Assembly (NCBI GenBank): GCA_025358925.1
Contig: JANYHT010000016.1
Location: 93,691-157,690 of the forward strand
Length of the DNA: 64,000 nt
Direction of reading: 5' to 3'
Source of the DNA: Gemmatimonadaceae bacterium
GTDB lineage: Bacteria > Gemmatimonadota > Gemmatimonadetes > Gemmatimonadales > Gemmatimonadaceae
This document shows positions 53,307 through 62,265 of the stretch, in pieces. The notes below the pieces were generated by a model. That model worked only from the letters and a program-made list of their open reading frames with translations, did not search any database and was not told the DNA's origin. Each line of letters opens with the position of its first letter. Positions within the stretch are counted from its first letter, which is position 1. The translations under genes were made by a program, and so were the position numbers.

Positions 53307-55580
53307 ATGTTGTACTTCATCGTGCGCCGCTTTGCGGCCGCGCAGGTGCTGCTTGCGGCCACACTCTTCACTCCTTTTGTACTACGCGCGGCGACCGTCC
53401 AACCAACCGCGCCCTTGATTACAGGATTGCTACGCGATAGCGCTGGCGCCCCGCTCAGCGACGTTCAAGTGGTCGTAAGCAGCGCCAATCGTGTGGCACT
53501 CACCGATGATCGCGGTGAATTTCTGGTGCGTGGCTTGCCGGCGGGAACATATCATCTTGATTTTGCACGCATCGGCTACGCAGCGCAGCACCAAATTGTC
53601 ACGCTTGCGGTCAATGGGCCTGACGTGCGGCTCATCGTGACGATGCGACTGAGCTCGGTGCGCCTGACCAGTGTGAATGTGACCGCAACGCCGATCGGTA
53701 CGGATGCGCTGAATGCCACGCAAGCGAGTATTCAGCTGTCGGGCAAAGAGCTCCAACGGGCCATCAGCAGTTCCATCGGACAAACATTGTCTGGCGAGCC
53801 CGGTATGTCGTCGCGATTCAATGGGCCACTCGCGAATGCACCAGTCATTCGCGGCATGACGGGCGAACGTGTGTTGGTATTACAAGATGGCGAGCGCGCA
53901 GGCGATTTGTCGTCGGCCGCGGTCGACCATTTGAATGCGGTGGATCCGAGCAGTGCGGAGCGAATTGAGGTGATTCGCGGTCCCGCATCGCTCCTGTACG
54001 GAAACAACGCGCTTGGTGGGGTTGTGAATGTGATTTCCAGTGACATTCCAACCAGCATTCCGAAACGCGTGACCGGTTTCGCGATGGGGCAAGGCGAATC
54101 TGTCACGCCCGGCGGCGTTGCGTCGGGTGGCGTCACTGTGCCGCTGTCGGATCGTTTCGCCATCACCGCGCGCGGTGGCATTCGGCAGTTTGACGACATG
54201 CGCGTCGGTGGCGGCGGTACGCAACCGAACACCAACGGTCGGACCAACAACTTCACGCTTGGTGGCGGCTTCGTTGGATCAAGCGGCTCAATTGGCGCGG
54301 TGTATCGGCAGATGGATTTCAAGTATGGATTGCCTCATCCCGAGGATGAAGACGCCGTGCGCATTAATGGCGTACGCCGGATGGCCGCCCTCCGATCATC
54401 GATCAATACTGGATATGCACCGATCGCGTCACTACGTGTAGATGGCACGGCGCAGTGGTACACGCACGGTGAGCTCGAACCCTCCGGCATGGTGGGTACA
54501 CGCTTCGCGCTCAATACCCAGACCGTCAACATCACTGGTCGTACGCAATTCGGACGTGCGAGCGGGGCCTTTGGCGTGCAGGGGCTGTTTCGACAGTACA
54601 CGCCGACGGGTGACGAAGCGTTTACTCCGGGTGCGAGCAACAACAACGTCGCGGCGTACGTGTATCAAGAAGTCCCGCTCGCGCGCGACGCCACGGCAGC
54701 GCATGCGCCGCGTGTGCAAGTTGGCGTGCGGTATGATCAATTTGCATTGCGCACCAATCCGAGCAACGCCGACGCCGTCGTGCGATTTGGTGCGGCGCAG
54801 TCGCGATCGTTCGGCAATGTAGCGAGCTCGGTCGGCCTCAGCGTGCCGCTCTCGGAGTACGTGTCGGTGAGCGCCAATACGTCCCGTGGCTTTCGCGCGC
54901 CAACCGTCGAAGAGATGTATGCAAACGGTTTTCACGCTGCGGTCGGCACGTTCGATATGGGCAATCCCAATCTCAAACCTGAGCAGAGTACCGGATACGA
55001 GATTGGACTGCGCGCACAATCGGCAAGGACGTTTGCGCAGATCAATAGCTACTACAACTTGATCGATCGATATATCCTACCCCGCGCGGTAGGTGCGCGA
55101 GATATTGGCGGCAATTCGGTGCCTCTAGTGAACTACGTGCAAGCGAACGCAAAACTGTATGGCATCGAAGGACAAGTAGAGACGCAGCTCGTGCGGCACG
55201 TTGTCGGCGGCGTCATGGGCGATTTTACACGCGCGCTGTTTCGTGACGGTACGGGCAACCTGCCGTACATTCCCGCCGGGCGTCTTGGTGGGTCGTTACG
55301 CTACGACAACGGACACATTTCGACTGGTGCGGATGTGCGGCGCGTTTTTAATCAACCGCATGTCAGTGGTGATGCGCTTGATGTGGCGACCAACGCGTAC
55401 ACGATGCTCAATCTCAACGCGACGTGGCTATTCACTGTACGCGGAAGCACGGTGCATTCATTCACCGTGCGCGTCGACAACGTGCTCGACGAGCAATACC
55501 GCGACGCCACAAGCCGAATCAAAAGTTTTGCGTTCAATCCAGGTCGCAATCTCAGCGCCGTATATAAGTTGTTGTTTTAG
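53307..55580 (+). CDS. TonB-dependent receptor, ZnuD/heavy-metal type
   Basis: The 757-residue receptor has a signal, a carboxypeptidase-regulatory-like domain (ITGLLRDSAGAPLSDVQVVV), a plug with GMSSRFNGPLANAPVIRGM, VLVLQDGERAGDLSSAAVDH and IEVIRGPASLLYGNNALGGV, and a 22-strand barrel ending in Phe (VYKLLF). The plug pattern is close to ZnuD and other metal receptors that carry DH motifs. Several His lie in extracellular-type loops (GLPHPEDEDA, NGFHAAVG). The ATG has a GGAG site. Together with the small Cys/His protein it suggests zinc or copper uptake (inference). Confidence 0.85.
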   Translation: MLYFIVRRFAAAQVLLAATLFTPFVLRAATVQPTAPLITGLLRDSAGAPLSDVQVVVSSANRVALTDDRGEFLVRGLPAGTYHLDFARIGYAAQHQIVTLAVNGPDVRLIVTMRLSSVRLTSVNVTATPIGTDALNATQASIQLSGKELQRAISSSIGQTLSGEPGMSSRFNGPLANAPVIRGMTGERVLVLQDGERAGDLSSAAVDHLNAVDPSSAERIEVIRGPASLLYGNNALGGVVNVISSDIPTSIPKRVTGFAMGQGESVTPGGVASGGVTVPLSDRFAITARGGIRQFDDMRVGGGGTQPNTNGRTNNFTLGGGFVGSSGSIGAVYRQMDFKYGLPHPEDEDAVRINGVRRMAALRSSINTGYAPIASLRVDGTAQWYTHGELEPSGMVGTRFALNTQTVNITGRTQFGRASGAFGVQGLFRQYTPTGDEAFTPGASNNNVAAYVYQEVPLARDATAAHAPRVQVGVRYDQFALRTNPSNADAVVRFGAAQSRSFGNVASSVGLSVPLSEYVSVSANTSRGFRAPTVEEMYANGFHAAVGTFDMGNPNLKPEQSTGYEIGLRAQSARTFAQINSYYNLIDRYILPRAVGARDIGGNSVPLVNYVQANAKLYGIEGQVETQLVRHVVGGVMGDFTRALFRDGTGNLPYIPAGRLGGSLRYDNGHISTGADVRRVFNQPHVSGDALDVATNAYTMLNLNATWLFTVRGSTVHSFTVRVDNVLDEQYRDATSRIKSFAFNPGRNLSAVYKLLF

Positions 55581-55598
55581 CACGGCGTCGTGCGCGCA

Positions 55599-56519
55599 CT
55601 ATCCTCGCGCGTAGCTTCGCAGCAGGCGCAACATGCGTCCGTCGGTCTCGATGGGCGTATCGCCTTTTGGCGTCTCGAGAATTTTTGGAATGCTTGCCAA
55701 GCGCGCGTCGGTCATGATGCGTCGAAACGTGCCCTCGCCGATGGTGCCTTCGGCGATCAGTTCGTGTCGATCCAGATGGGATGCCAATTTTGCCTTCGAG
55801 TCGTTGAGATGGAGACAACCCAACCGCGCAATTCCGATGACGTCGTCAAAACGCGTCATCACACTATCGTAGTCGGTAGCGACATCGTAGCCTGCGGCCC
55901 ACACGTGCGCGGTGTCGAGGCAGATGCCAACACGATCGCGCACTGCCGTGGGAATGCCATCAAGCAACGCCGCCATTTCTTCAAAGGTCGAACCAAGGAC
56001 GGTGCCTTGGCCCGCCGTGAGCTCCATGAGCAAACGAGTCGGTCCGGGCTCCGCCTCGAGTGCGATGCCGATAGCCTCCGCGTTTCGCGCGAGTCCGCTC
56101 TCGCGATCATCCATAAAATTTCCCGGGTGTGACACCAACGCATCGAGTCCGAGGGCGTGGCAACGACGCAGCTCCGCGCGAAAGCTCTCAATTGATCGCG
56201 CACGGAGGCTCACATCGGGCGACGCGAGATTGATGAGATACGAGTCGTGTGCACACGTCCATCGAACGGACGTTTCGCGCATCGCTTCGGCATACCGCGT
56301 TGCTTCTGCTTCTTCGATGTCACGTTCGATCCAACGATTGGCCTGCTTCGTAAAGATCTGATTGCCAGTGGCGCTGATTTCTCGCACGCGCGCTGCCGCT
56401 TCCCACGAGCCTCCCGCAATTGACACGTGCGCGCCCAAGGGTGCGCGATCCAGTGTGCAGTCGCCCGCGTCGACAACGATTCCTTCGGGCAGAGTCTTTG
56501 CAGTTTTCTTTGCTGGCAT
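55599..56519 (-). CDS. nfo: Endonuclease IV
   Basis: The 306-residue AP endonuclease has LGAHVSIAGGSWEAAARVRE, LVSHPGNF, LLMELTAGQG, VGICLDTAHVWAAGYD, LGCLHLNDSK and EGTIGEGTF with ILETPKGD; these supply the three-zinc site of the family. It cuts abasic sites in base-excision repair. The ATG at 56519 is preferred over upstream in-frame ones because a charged Lys/Ala linker starts there. It is followed by 18 bases and the receptor gene on the other strand (convergent). Confidence 0.93.
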   Translation of the reverse strand: MPAKKTAKTLPEGIVVDAGDCTLDRAPLGAHVSIAGGSWEAAARVREISATGNQIFTKQANRWIERDIEEAEATRYAEAMRETSVRWTCAHDSYLINLASPDVSLRARSIESFRAELRRCHALGLDALVSHPGNFMDDRESGLARNAEAIGIALEAEPGPTRLLMELTAGQGTVLGSTFEEMAALLDGIPTAVRDRVGICLDTAHVWAAGYDVATDYDSVMTRFDDVIGIARLGCLHLNDSKAKLASHLDRHELIAEGTIGEGTFRRIMTDARLASIPKILETPKGDTPIETDGRMLRLLRSYARG

Positions 56520-56557
56520 AAAATGTCGGATGAAAAACGTGTGTGCTGTGACGATCG

Positions 56558-57799
56558 CTAACGTCGCTGCGCGCGGAGCCATTCGAGTGGGTCAACCGCG
56601 CGGCCCTTGGGTCGAATTTCAAAATGCAAATGTGGAGGCAAATCCGGATCAGTCGCGCCCACGGTGCCTACCACATGACCTTTCAAGATCTGCTGACCTT
56701 TTCGCACATCAATGCGTGAGAGCGAACCGTACACCGAATAGTCACCACCGCCGTGTTGCACGATCACGGTCGGTCCGTAGGTGCCCACCGCATCCGCGAG
56801 CACAACTTCGCCCGCCGCAATACTTCGCACCGCCGCACCGACATCCGCACCGATCCCCATACCGTTCCAACGGGTCGTTGTGTTGTTCGGACTGACAACG
56901 CGGCCAAATCGATAGAGCACCGTGCCTTCCACGGGCCAATCCAATCGACCAAGGTCGGATGTGCGAATGCTTGATGGCGCGGCCGGACGCGCATTCGGTG
57001 CCAACGCAGCGCGCCGTCGCGCCGTCTCCAGCACCGCGATCACGCTGGCAAGACGTGCCTCGTCGCGCACGATTTGCGCGAGGCGTTCTCGCGTTTGTGT
57101 GGTATTGCGCTCCACGACCGTGAGGTTGCGCTGTCGCTGGCTTTCAAGCACCCGCAGGCGACTTGCTTCGCGCGCCTTCTCGGTACGATTGCGCGAGACC
57201 TCTTCTTGCAGCCGAACCAAGAGTTGGCGTTGCGTGGCGATCTCGTTGCGGAGCGCCTCTACGCGATGCACCAGTGCACGATCATGCAGGGTGAGCTCAT
57301 GCAAATACTTGTACCGCGCGACGAGCGCGGCGAATGATTGCGCCGACAACATCGCTTCGACATCGTAGAGCGTACCGCGCTTGTAAATCTCCACCATTCG
57401 TCGGCGCAATACCAATTTCTTCTTAAGGATCTCTGCCTCAGCGCGCTCGAGACCTATCGTTGCCTCAGTCACATCATGCGTGATGGTTGCCAGCTGGCGA
57501 TCAAGCGCCGCGACGAGGCGTGCCGTGGTCAGGCGCTGTCCTTCGAGGTTGGCTACTTCTTCAGTGAGTGACCGTGCGCTTCGCTGCAGCGTTTGCATGC
57601 GTTGTTCGAGATCCGAACGTTCACGACGCAGCCTGTCAAGCTCATTCTGCTGTTGCCGCAGCCTCGCCTCCGCAGCGGCACTACTTGTTGCACCACCTTG
57701 TGCGTGCGCCGACTTTGCGAGGAACGAAAGCACCGTAGTGAGCGCAATAACGACTGTGATAATCGTGCGGCGGCAGTGCGGCCGCGTTCGCACGATCAC
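56558..57799 (-). CDS. EnvC-like murein-hydrolase activator (degenerate LytM)
   Basis: The 413-residue protein has a signal (VIALTTVLSFLAKSAHA), two long coiled coils at about residues 40-260 and a C-terminal LytM/M23 domain. In the LytM domain the first zinc ligands (HxGxD) are replaced (WNGMGIGADVG), while HLHFEIR is kept. A degenerate LytM with coiled coils next to ftsEX is the hallmark of EnvC, the activator of division amidases. The GTG start at 57799 overlaps the ftsX stop by 4 bases. Confidence 0.87.
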   Translation of the reverse strand: MIVRTRPHCRRTIITVVIALTTVLSFLAKSAHAQGGATSSAAAEARLRQQQNELDRLRRERSDLEQRMQTLQRSARSLTEEVANLEGQRLTTARLVAALDRQLATITHDVTEATIGLERAEAEILKKKLVLRRRMVEIYKRGTLYDVEAMLSAQSFAALVARYKYLHELTLHDRALVHRVEALRNEIATQRQLLVRLQEEVSRNRTEKAREASRLRVLESQRQRNLTVVERNTTQTRERLAQIVRDEARLASVIAVLETARRRAALAPNARPAAPSSIRTSDLGRLDWPVEGTVLYRFGRVVSPNNTTTRWNGMGIGADVGAAVRSIAAGEVVLADAVGTYGPTVIVQHGGGDYSVYGSLSRIDVRKGQQILKGHVVGTVGATDPDLPPHLHFEIRPKGRAVDPLEWLRAQRR

Positions 57800-58656
57800 G
57801 CGTCGCGCCACGCCTGGCGAAGATGACGGCCGACAGACATCCAACTGCCCACAAATCCAATCGCGGCGCCGACCAGTATCCCAAGCGCTACTTGTTGCGG
57901 TGAGAAAAATTGCGTGATCACCAGAGAACGCGATATTAGCCCGTTGGCCGACCACGCAAGCAACGCGGCGATCACTCCGCCCGCGACGCCCTTGAGTGTG
58001 CCATCGATGAGATACGGTAATCGGACAAACATGTTGGTGGCGCCCACGAGGCGCATAATTTCGATTTCTTGCGCGCGCGCCAAAATCGCCATGCGAATCG
58101 TCGCGCCGATGATGATGACCGCGACCAGTGCAAACACAATCCCGAGTGCAGTACCCGCAACGCCAGCAATCGTGCGAATACGATACAGCTTCTCTACCCA
58201 TTCGCGTCCGTACCGCACCTCGTCGACCGCCGCGTACGACGCGAGCACGTTCGACACTTTTTTGATGGACTCTGGATCACGCGCATTCTCTTTTAAGCGT
58301 ACTTCGATTGAAGCTGGTAACACGGACCCGTCAATCACGTCGCGAAATTCTGCGAGCTCCGCGCGCGCGCGCTGCAGCGCTGAATCGGGACTGACGTAGC
58401 CGACGTCCGAGACTTCGCCGCGCTTTTGCATCGCCTTCACTAATTCGTCGACCGATGCGCCACGTGTGTTATCGACAAGAAAGGCACGGATTTCTACCCG
58501 ATCTTCAATGCCGCGCAACGCCGCGCGAAGGTTAAGTGCCACCAGGCCAAACAGTCCAAACGAGAACAACGAAAATGCGATCGTCGTGATGGACAGCAGC
58601 GCGAGCAGCGGCGCGCGCCGGAAGGCCAAGAGGACTTCGCGAATAGCAAGCCTCAC
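57796..58656 (-). CDS. ftsX: Cell-division protein FtsX
   Basis: The 286-residue membrane protein has four helices and a periplasmic domain between helices 1 and 2 (RVEIRAFLVDNTRGASVDEL, RYGREWVEKLYRI). GATIRMAILARAQEIEIMRL is the conserved block at the end of helix 2. It transmits FtsE ATP cycles to the periplasmic EnvC-like protein, which is encoded next. The GTG start at 58656 overlaps the ftsE stop by 4 bases. Confidence 0.93.
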   Translation of the reverse strand: MRLAIREVLLAFRRAPLLALLSITTIAFSLFSFGLFGLVALNLRAALRGIEDRVEIRAFLVDNTRGASVDELVKAMQKRGEVSDVGYVSPDSALQRARAELAEFRDVIDGSVLPASIEVRLKENARDPESIKKVSNVLASYAAVDEVRYGREWVEKLYRIRTIAGVAGTALGIVFALVAVIIIGATIRMAILARAQEIEIMRLVGATNMFVRLPYLIDGTLKGVAGGVIAALLAWSANGLISRSLVITQFFSPQQVALGILVGAAIGFVGSWMSVGRHLRQAWRDA

Positions 58657-59363
58657 CGCGCTCCTCGCAGGTCGGCGACGAGCCGCGCAGCATCCGTACC
58701 GTCGAACACCAGTGCGCCTTTGTCCAATTCCAGAAAACGCAGTCCGCTCCACTCAATCAGGGAGACGTCATGTGTGGCCATAATGACAGCGGTTCCCGAA
58801 GCATTGATATCGCGCAGCAGTTGGAAAATTCCACGCGTCGCACGATCGTCGAGATTACCGGTCGGTTCGTCAGCCAACAGCACGAACGGATCGTTGACTA
58901 ACGCGCGAGCAATCGCGACACGTTGTTGTTCGCCGCCAGAAAGCTCGTGCGGCATCGCCGTGGCTTTGGACGCGAGGCCAACCTGCGTCAGCAGGCGCGC
59001 CACTTTCGGTCCGATGGACGCTCTTGGAGCACCCGTCACCTCCAGTGCGAACGCAACGTTCGCCTCCGCTGTGCGATCTTGCAGCAATCGGAAATCTTGA
59101 AAGACAATGCCGAGTCGGCGACGAAACTTTGGCAGCTCGCGCGGACGCAGCGTTGCGCTGGAAAAGCCTGAGACGCGTACGTCGCCGGTGGTTGGACGTT
59201 CGGCCATGGTGACGAGTTTGAGCAGGGTACTTTTGCCTGCACCGCTGTGGCCTGCGAGAAACAGAAACTCGCCTTTTTCTACCTCGAACGACACGTCGTG
59301 CAGTGCAACACCGCTCCGCGCATACTCTTTCGATACTTTCGAAAATCGCAAAATACCGGCCAT
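58653..59363 (-). CDS. ftsE: Cell-division ATP-binding protein FtsE
   Basis: The 236-residue ABC ATPase has Walker A GHSGAGKSTLLKLV, Q-loop GIVFQDFRLLQDRTAEANVA, signature LSGGEQQRVAIARA, Walker B FVLLADEPTGNLDDRAT and H-loop MATHD. It drives FtsX at the divisome. The 3-base gap to the PLP-fold gene and the GTGA overlap with ftsX place it in the middle of a long operon. Confidence 0.96.
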   Translation of the reverse strand: MAGILRFSKVSKEYARSGVALHDVSFEVEKGEFLFLAGHSGAGKSTLLKLVTMAERPTTGDVRVSGFSSATLRPRELPKFRRRLGIVFQDFRLLQDRTAEANVAFALEVTGAPRASIGPKVARLLTQVGLASKATAMPHELSGGEQQRVAIARALVNDPFVLLADEPTGNLDDRATRGIFQLLRDINASGTAVIMATHDVSLIEWSGLRFLELDKGALVFDGTDAARLVADLRGAR

Positions 59364-59365
59364 CG

Positions 59366-60436
59366 CTACGCCAGTGCCTGCGCGAGATCCGCGATCAGAT
59401 CGTCCGCAGCTTCGAGCCCAATACTCAGATGGATCACTCCGTTCGTATCGGCACTCGGTGGGTGCACGAGCGAGTCCATGCCGCCCGTTTCTGTTGATAG
59501 CGTAAAGAGCTGCACTCTCTGCACTAGGGATATCGCGGAGGCAGCACCTCCAGCCAAGGTGATCGCCAACAAACCGCCAAATCCATCAAACAAACTCGCC
59601 GCAATTGTGTGATCCGGATGCGACGCCAGGCCCGGATAATGAACGGCGCTGATGCGCTCTTGGTGCTCTGCCCACTGCGCGACACGCAATGCGTTCTGGT
59701 TCTGTCGCTGCACACGCACATCGAGCGAGCGCACGCCACGCTCGAGCAGCCACAGCGCGAACGGGTCGGGCGTCTGCCCCCCGCGCAGCATCTTGGCGCG
59801 CACTTCGTCCACGACGGCGTCGGCGCCGGCGACGATGCCGAGGGTAACATCGCGGTGCCCACTGAGGTACGTGGACGCCGAGTGAATGATCACGTCTGCG
59901 CCATACTCGCTGGCGCGAAAGTTAATCGGACTCGCGGAGGTTGCGTCGACAACCAACGCCACGCCAAGCTCTAACGCCAACATCGCCACGGGTTTCATGT
60001 CGACAACGCGCGTTGTGGGATGCACTGGTGATTCGAGAAAAATCACGCGTGTGTTGCCACGCATCGCACGGCGCCATCCTCTCGTGCTGGTCGGATCGAC
60101 AAACGTCACGTCAATGCCAACACGTGGCAGCTCGCTCTGGAAGAATTGCCGCGTGCTGCTCCCTAACCAGTCACTCGCGACGAGATGATCACCGGGCCTG
60201 AGGAGTGCCAACAGGGTACATGAAATTGCCGCCATTCCACTCGACAAAACAAGCGCCGCTTCCGTGCCCTCGAGCCGCGCGAGTCGACGCTCTATGGCGC
60301 TGATATTTGGTGCATCGGGCAAACTGATGGTTGTCGGTCCAACGTCGTGCAACAACATGGTCGCTCGAGCAGGCACATGCGCGATGCTCGCGTCCTCGCC
60401 GGTCAACGGAACGAGATCACGACGATTGTCAGACAA
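59366..60436 (-). CDS. Cystathionine gamma-synthase-fold protein lacking the PLP lysine
   Basis: The 356-residue protein has the Cys/Met-metabolism PLP fold: RRLARLEGTEAALVLSSGMA, GVALVVDATSASPINFRASE and STETGGMDSLVHPPS. The expected SATK motif reads HSASTYLSGHRDVTLG: the lysine that binds PLP is Thr, encoded by ACG at 59870-59872, one base from AAG. The N-terminus is shorter than the ~390-residue family norm. As read, it cannot form the internal aldimine, so it is inactive, altered in function or carries an error. It overlaps the next small gene by 8 bases. Confidence 0.85.
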   Translation of the reverse strand: MSDNRRDLVPLTGEDASIAHVPARATMLLHDVGPTTISLPDAPNISAIERRLARLEGTEAALVLSSGMAAISCTLLALLRPGDHLVASDWLGSSTRQFFQSELPRVGIDVTFVDPTSTRGWRRAMRGNTRVIFLESPVHPTTRVVDMKPVAMLALELGVALVVDATSASPINFRASEYGADVIIHSASTYLSGHRDVTLGIVAGADAVVDEVRAKMLRGGQTPDPFALWLLERGVRSLDVRVQRQNQNALRVAQWAEHQERISAVHYPGLASHPDHTIAASLFDGFGGLLAITLAGGAASAISLVQRVQLFTLSTETGGMDSLVHPPSADTNGVIHLSIGLEAADDLIADLAQALA

Positions 60437-60755
60437 GCGAACCGCGATCCGTGTCGAGCTTCACCACACGGATGATTTCAGAGAGTGATGCGCCGAGTAC
60501 GTCGCGGAGGACGACGGTGCCACGAACGAGGGAGTCGTCGATCTCCAGCACCGCTAACTCTTGCCGACGGTCCGTGACAATGCGCACCAGCTCTCCTTCG
60601 CTCACCAAACGAATAAGTGCATCGTCCGGGCGCATGCGCAGCATCGGGCCTCGTTCTGGATCACCGGCGCGTGTGGCGATGAAGCCGACGACCATGAGCG
60701 GTGGTGTGAAGCCGAAACCGGCCGGATTGCGAGCAGAACTACCCGTTGGGCTCAT
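60429..60755 (-). CDS. Small protein with molybdopterin-dinucleotide-binding-like fold
   Basis: The 108-residue protein reads RMRPDDALIRLVSEGELVRI, VTDRRQELAVLEIDDSLVRG and VVLRD, which resembles the C-terminal (ADC-like, double-psi barrel) domain of formate-dehydrogenase-type molybdoenzymes, but stands alone. No catalytic domain is present in the window. It overlaps both neighbours (8 and 4 bases). Its function is not known to me; it may be a small barrel used for binding rather than catalysis. Confidence 0.55.
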   Translation of the reverse strand: MSPTGSSARNPAGFGFTPPLMVVGFIATRAGDPERGPMLRMRPDDALIRLVSEGELVRIVTDRRQELAVLEIDDSLVRGTVVLRDVLGASLSEIIRVVKLDTDRGSLV

Positions 60756-61309
60756 GTTGCCTCCATCATCGTGCTGGGAACGGTGAAACCATCTGTACGA
60801 CGCATGACCAGCCGACGGTGTCGCAAGCGATCTAACTGCAACGCTGCCGATGCAGGTTCGACATCGAGTAATCCCGCGACGTCATCTGCCCAGAGCGGAC
60901 CATGGTCGCGCACGGTCTCCCAGTGTAGACGCTCGTCGTCGTCAACGGTTCCAAATAGCTCCGCCACACCGTCGTGCCATGAGACGAGGGCAAGGGCGTG
61001 ACGTTCGAGCACTGTTTCAATAGGATCGAGATGTCCATCATGAATACCTCGAAACAGCAGAAATCCTAACGGAAAATCGCCGTCCGCATATCGCAGTAAG
61101 AGCTTTGCGACAATTTCGTCCGCACAGGAAAAGTCGAGCAAGTTAACCTGTGAGAAATCGATCGTCGTGACGACCGGCACACCAATCTCCACCACTTGTC
61201 GTTCGATCGCGGTGCGTACGGCAGCACCTGTTGAGCGGGTGACGAGATTTGAATACAGATCACAGACGGTCCCGCGCAAAACGGTGCCAACATCGATGAG
61301 CAAACTCAT
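60752..61309 (-). CDS. STAS-like (DUF4325-type) protein with winged-helix-like C-terminus
   Basis: The 185-residue cytoplasmic protein has a STAS-like half at about residues 40-105 (TIDFSQVNLLDFSCADEIVA, the D-x6-S-x2-DE pattern of DUF4325) and a C-terminal winged-helix-like region (DVAGLLDVEPASAALQLDRL, then RHRRLVMRRTDG). It overlaps the GHKL ATPase gene by 4 bases. The pair suggests a partner-switching regulator. The start at 61309 lies in the ATGA overlap. Confidence 0.7.
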   Translation of the reverse strand: MSLLIDVGTVLRGTVCDLYSNLVTRSTGAAVRTAIERQVVEIGVPVVTTIDFSQVNLLDFSCADEIVAKLLLRYADGDFPLGFLLFRGIHDGHLDPIETVLERHALALVSWHDGVAELFGTVDDDERLHWETVRDHGPLWADDVAGLLDVEPASAALQLDRLRHRRLVMRRTDGFTVPSTMMEAT

Positions 61310-62265
61310 ACCGAGCGCTCGCGCGGACGCGCCCTGCTTGTGCTCGACTCCGTTGCGGATTTCGCAGCAGCTTTTGGCTCGCCAACGCGTTCGGGAATCG
61401 TGATCTGCATTTGAGCGCCCGGAAAGAATGGCAATGACTCGGCCATCGGCACGTCCTCGTCCCAGTCGGGCGTGATGGCGATGCGCGCCGTTCCGCTGCG
61501 CACCGAGAGCTTGCCGTTCCAACGTCCGACAAAGCGTCGAATGCCTGCGAGCCCTTGGCCGCGACCCTTGTCACCATGACGGAACCGGCTCATGGCGCGC
61601 AGCACAGCGTCTTCGAGTGCCATGGCGTCATCCCAACGATCACTGCGTCGATGGTTAGGCGCGCTTTCAAGCGACCGCCGAAAGCCTACGCCAGCGTCGC
61701 AGACGGCAATCACCACGACGCGCCGACCGAGTCGTTTCGTGTACTTGTATGTTTGGACCGCGACCCAGCCGCCTTGTCCGGCATGTTCAACAATGTTTTG
61801 ACAGGACTCGCTCAGCGTCATACCAAATGCTCCGGTAATGGCGGTGTCGAGTCCGAGTTGTCCGTGCAGTATGTCCGCCGCCTTCTGTTGAATGCGTCCG
61901 ACGACGCCGTGCACGTCGTCGCTTTGTACAATGGGTGTAATTTCGAGCAGCACGTCTGATTCGTGCGCCTCACGCTGACGCGGGACGGTACCGTGCAAAT
62001 CATACAGCTCGGCTGCATATCGAAAAAACCCGGTGCGCGACCAGTAGGAAGCCGTTTCCGCATGTTCGGGCACTGTGAACGTCATGCGCTCGTCGCGCGA
62101 TTGCGCCACGCAGAGTAGGGCCGTCAGCCCATACGGTGAAGCCCAGCGTGCGTGTCGCGCATCGACGAGGATTTTTTCGTCCAGTGGGATGAGCGCGAGC
62201 TGTTCGATGACGTGTTCAAACGTCTGTTCGTCGAGTGATGGCGGCACGTTGATGACGGTCGTCAC
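61306..62265 (-). CDS. STAS plus GHKL ATPase fusion (anti-sigma-kinase-like)
   Basis: The 319-residue protein has an N-terminal STAS-like part at about residues 1-95 (LVDARHARWASPYGLTALLC) and a C-terminal HATPase_c domain with N box SESCQNIVEHA (Asn157), CDAGVGFRRS (Asp190) and GDKGRGQGLAGI. This is the kinase fold of SpoIIAB/RsbW-type anti-sigma factors, fused here to its own STAS-type domain. The C-terminal tail is Arg/Ser-rich. It overlaps the PfkB kinase and the STAS-like protein by 4 bases each. Confidence 0.78.
   Translation of the reverse strand: MTTVINVPPSLDEQTFEHVIEQLALIPLDEKILVDARHARWASPYGLTALLCVAQSRDERMTFTVPEHAETASYWSRTGFFRYAAELYDLHGTVPRQREAHESDVLLEITPIVQSDDVHGVVGRIQQKAADILHGQLGLDTAITGAFGMTLSESCQNIVEHAGQGGWVAVQTYKYTKRLGRRVVVIAVCDAGVGFRRSLESAPNHRRSDRWDDAMALEDAVLRAMSRFRHGDKGRGQGLAGIRRFVGRWNGKLSVRSGTARIAITPDWDEDVPMAESLPFFPGAQMQITIPERVGEPKAAAKSATESSTSRARPRERSV

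Noticed and set aside
57800..58201. 130-residue extension of the EnvC-like protein
   Set aside because: It lies entirely within ftsX in another frame; the GTG at 57799 makes the usual 4-base overlap and starts a signal peptide.
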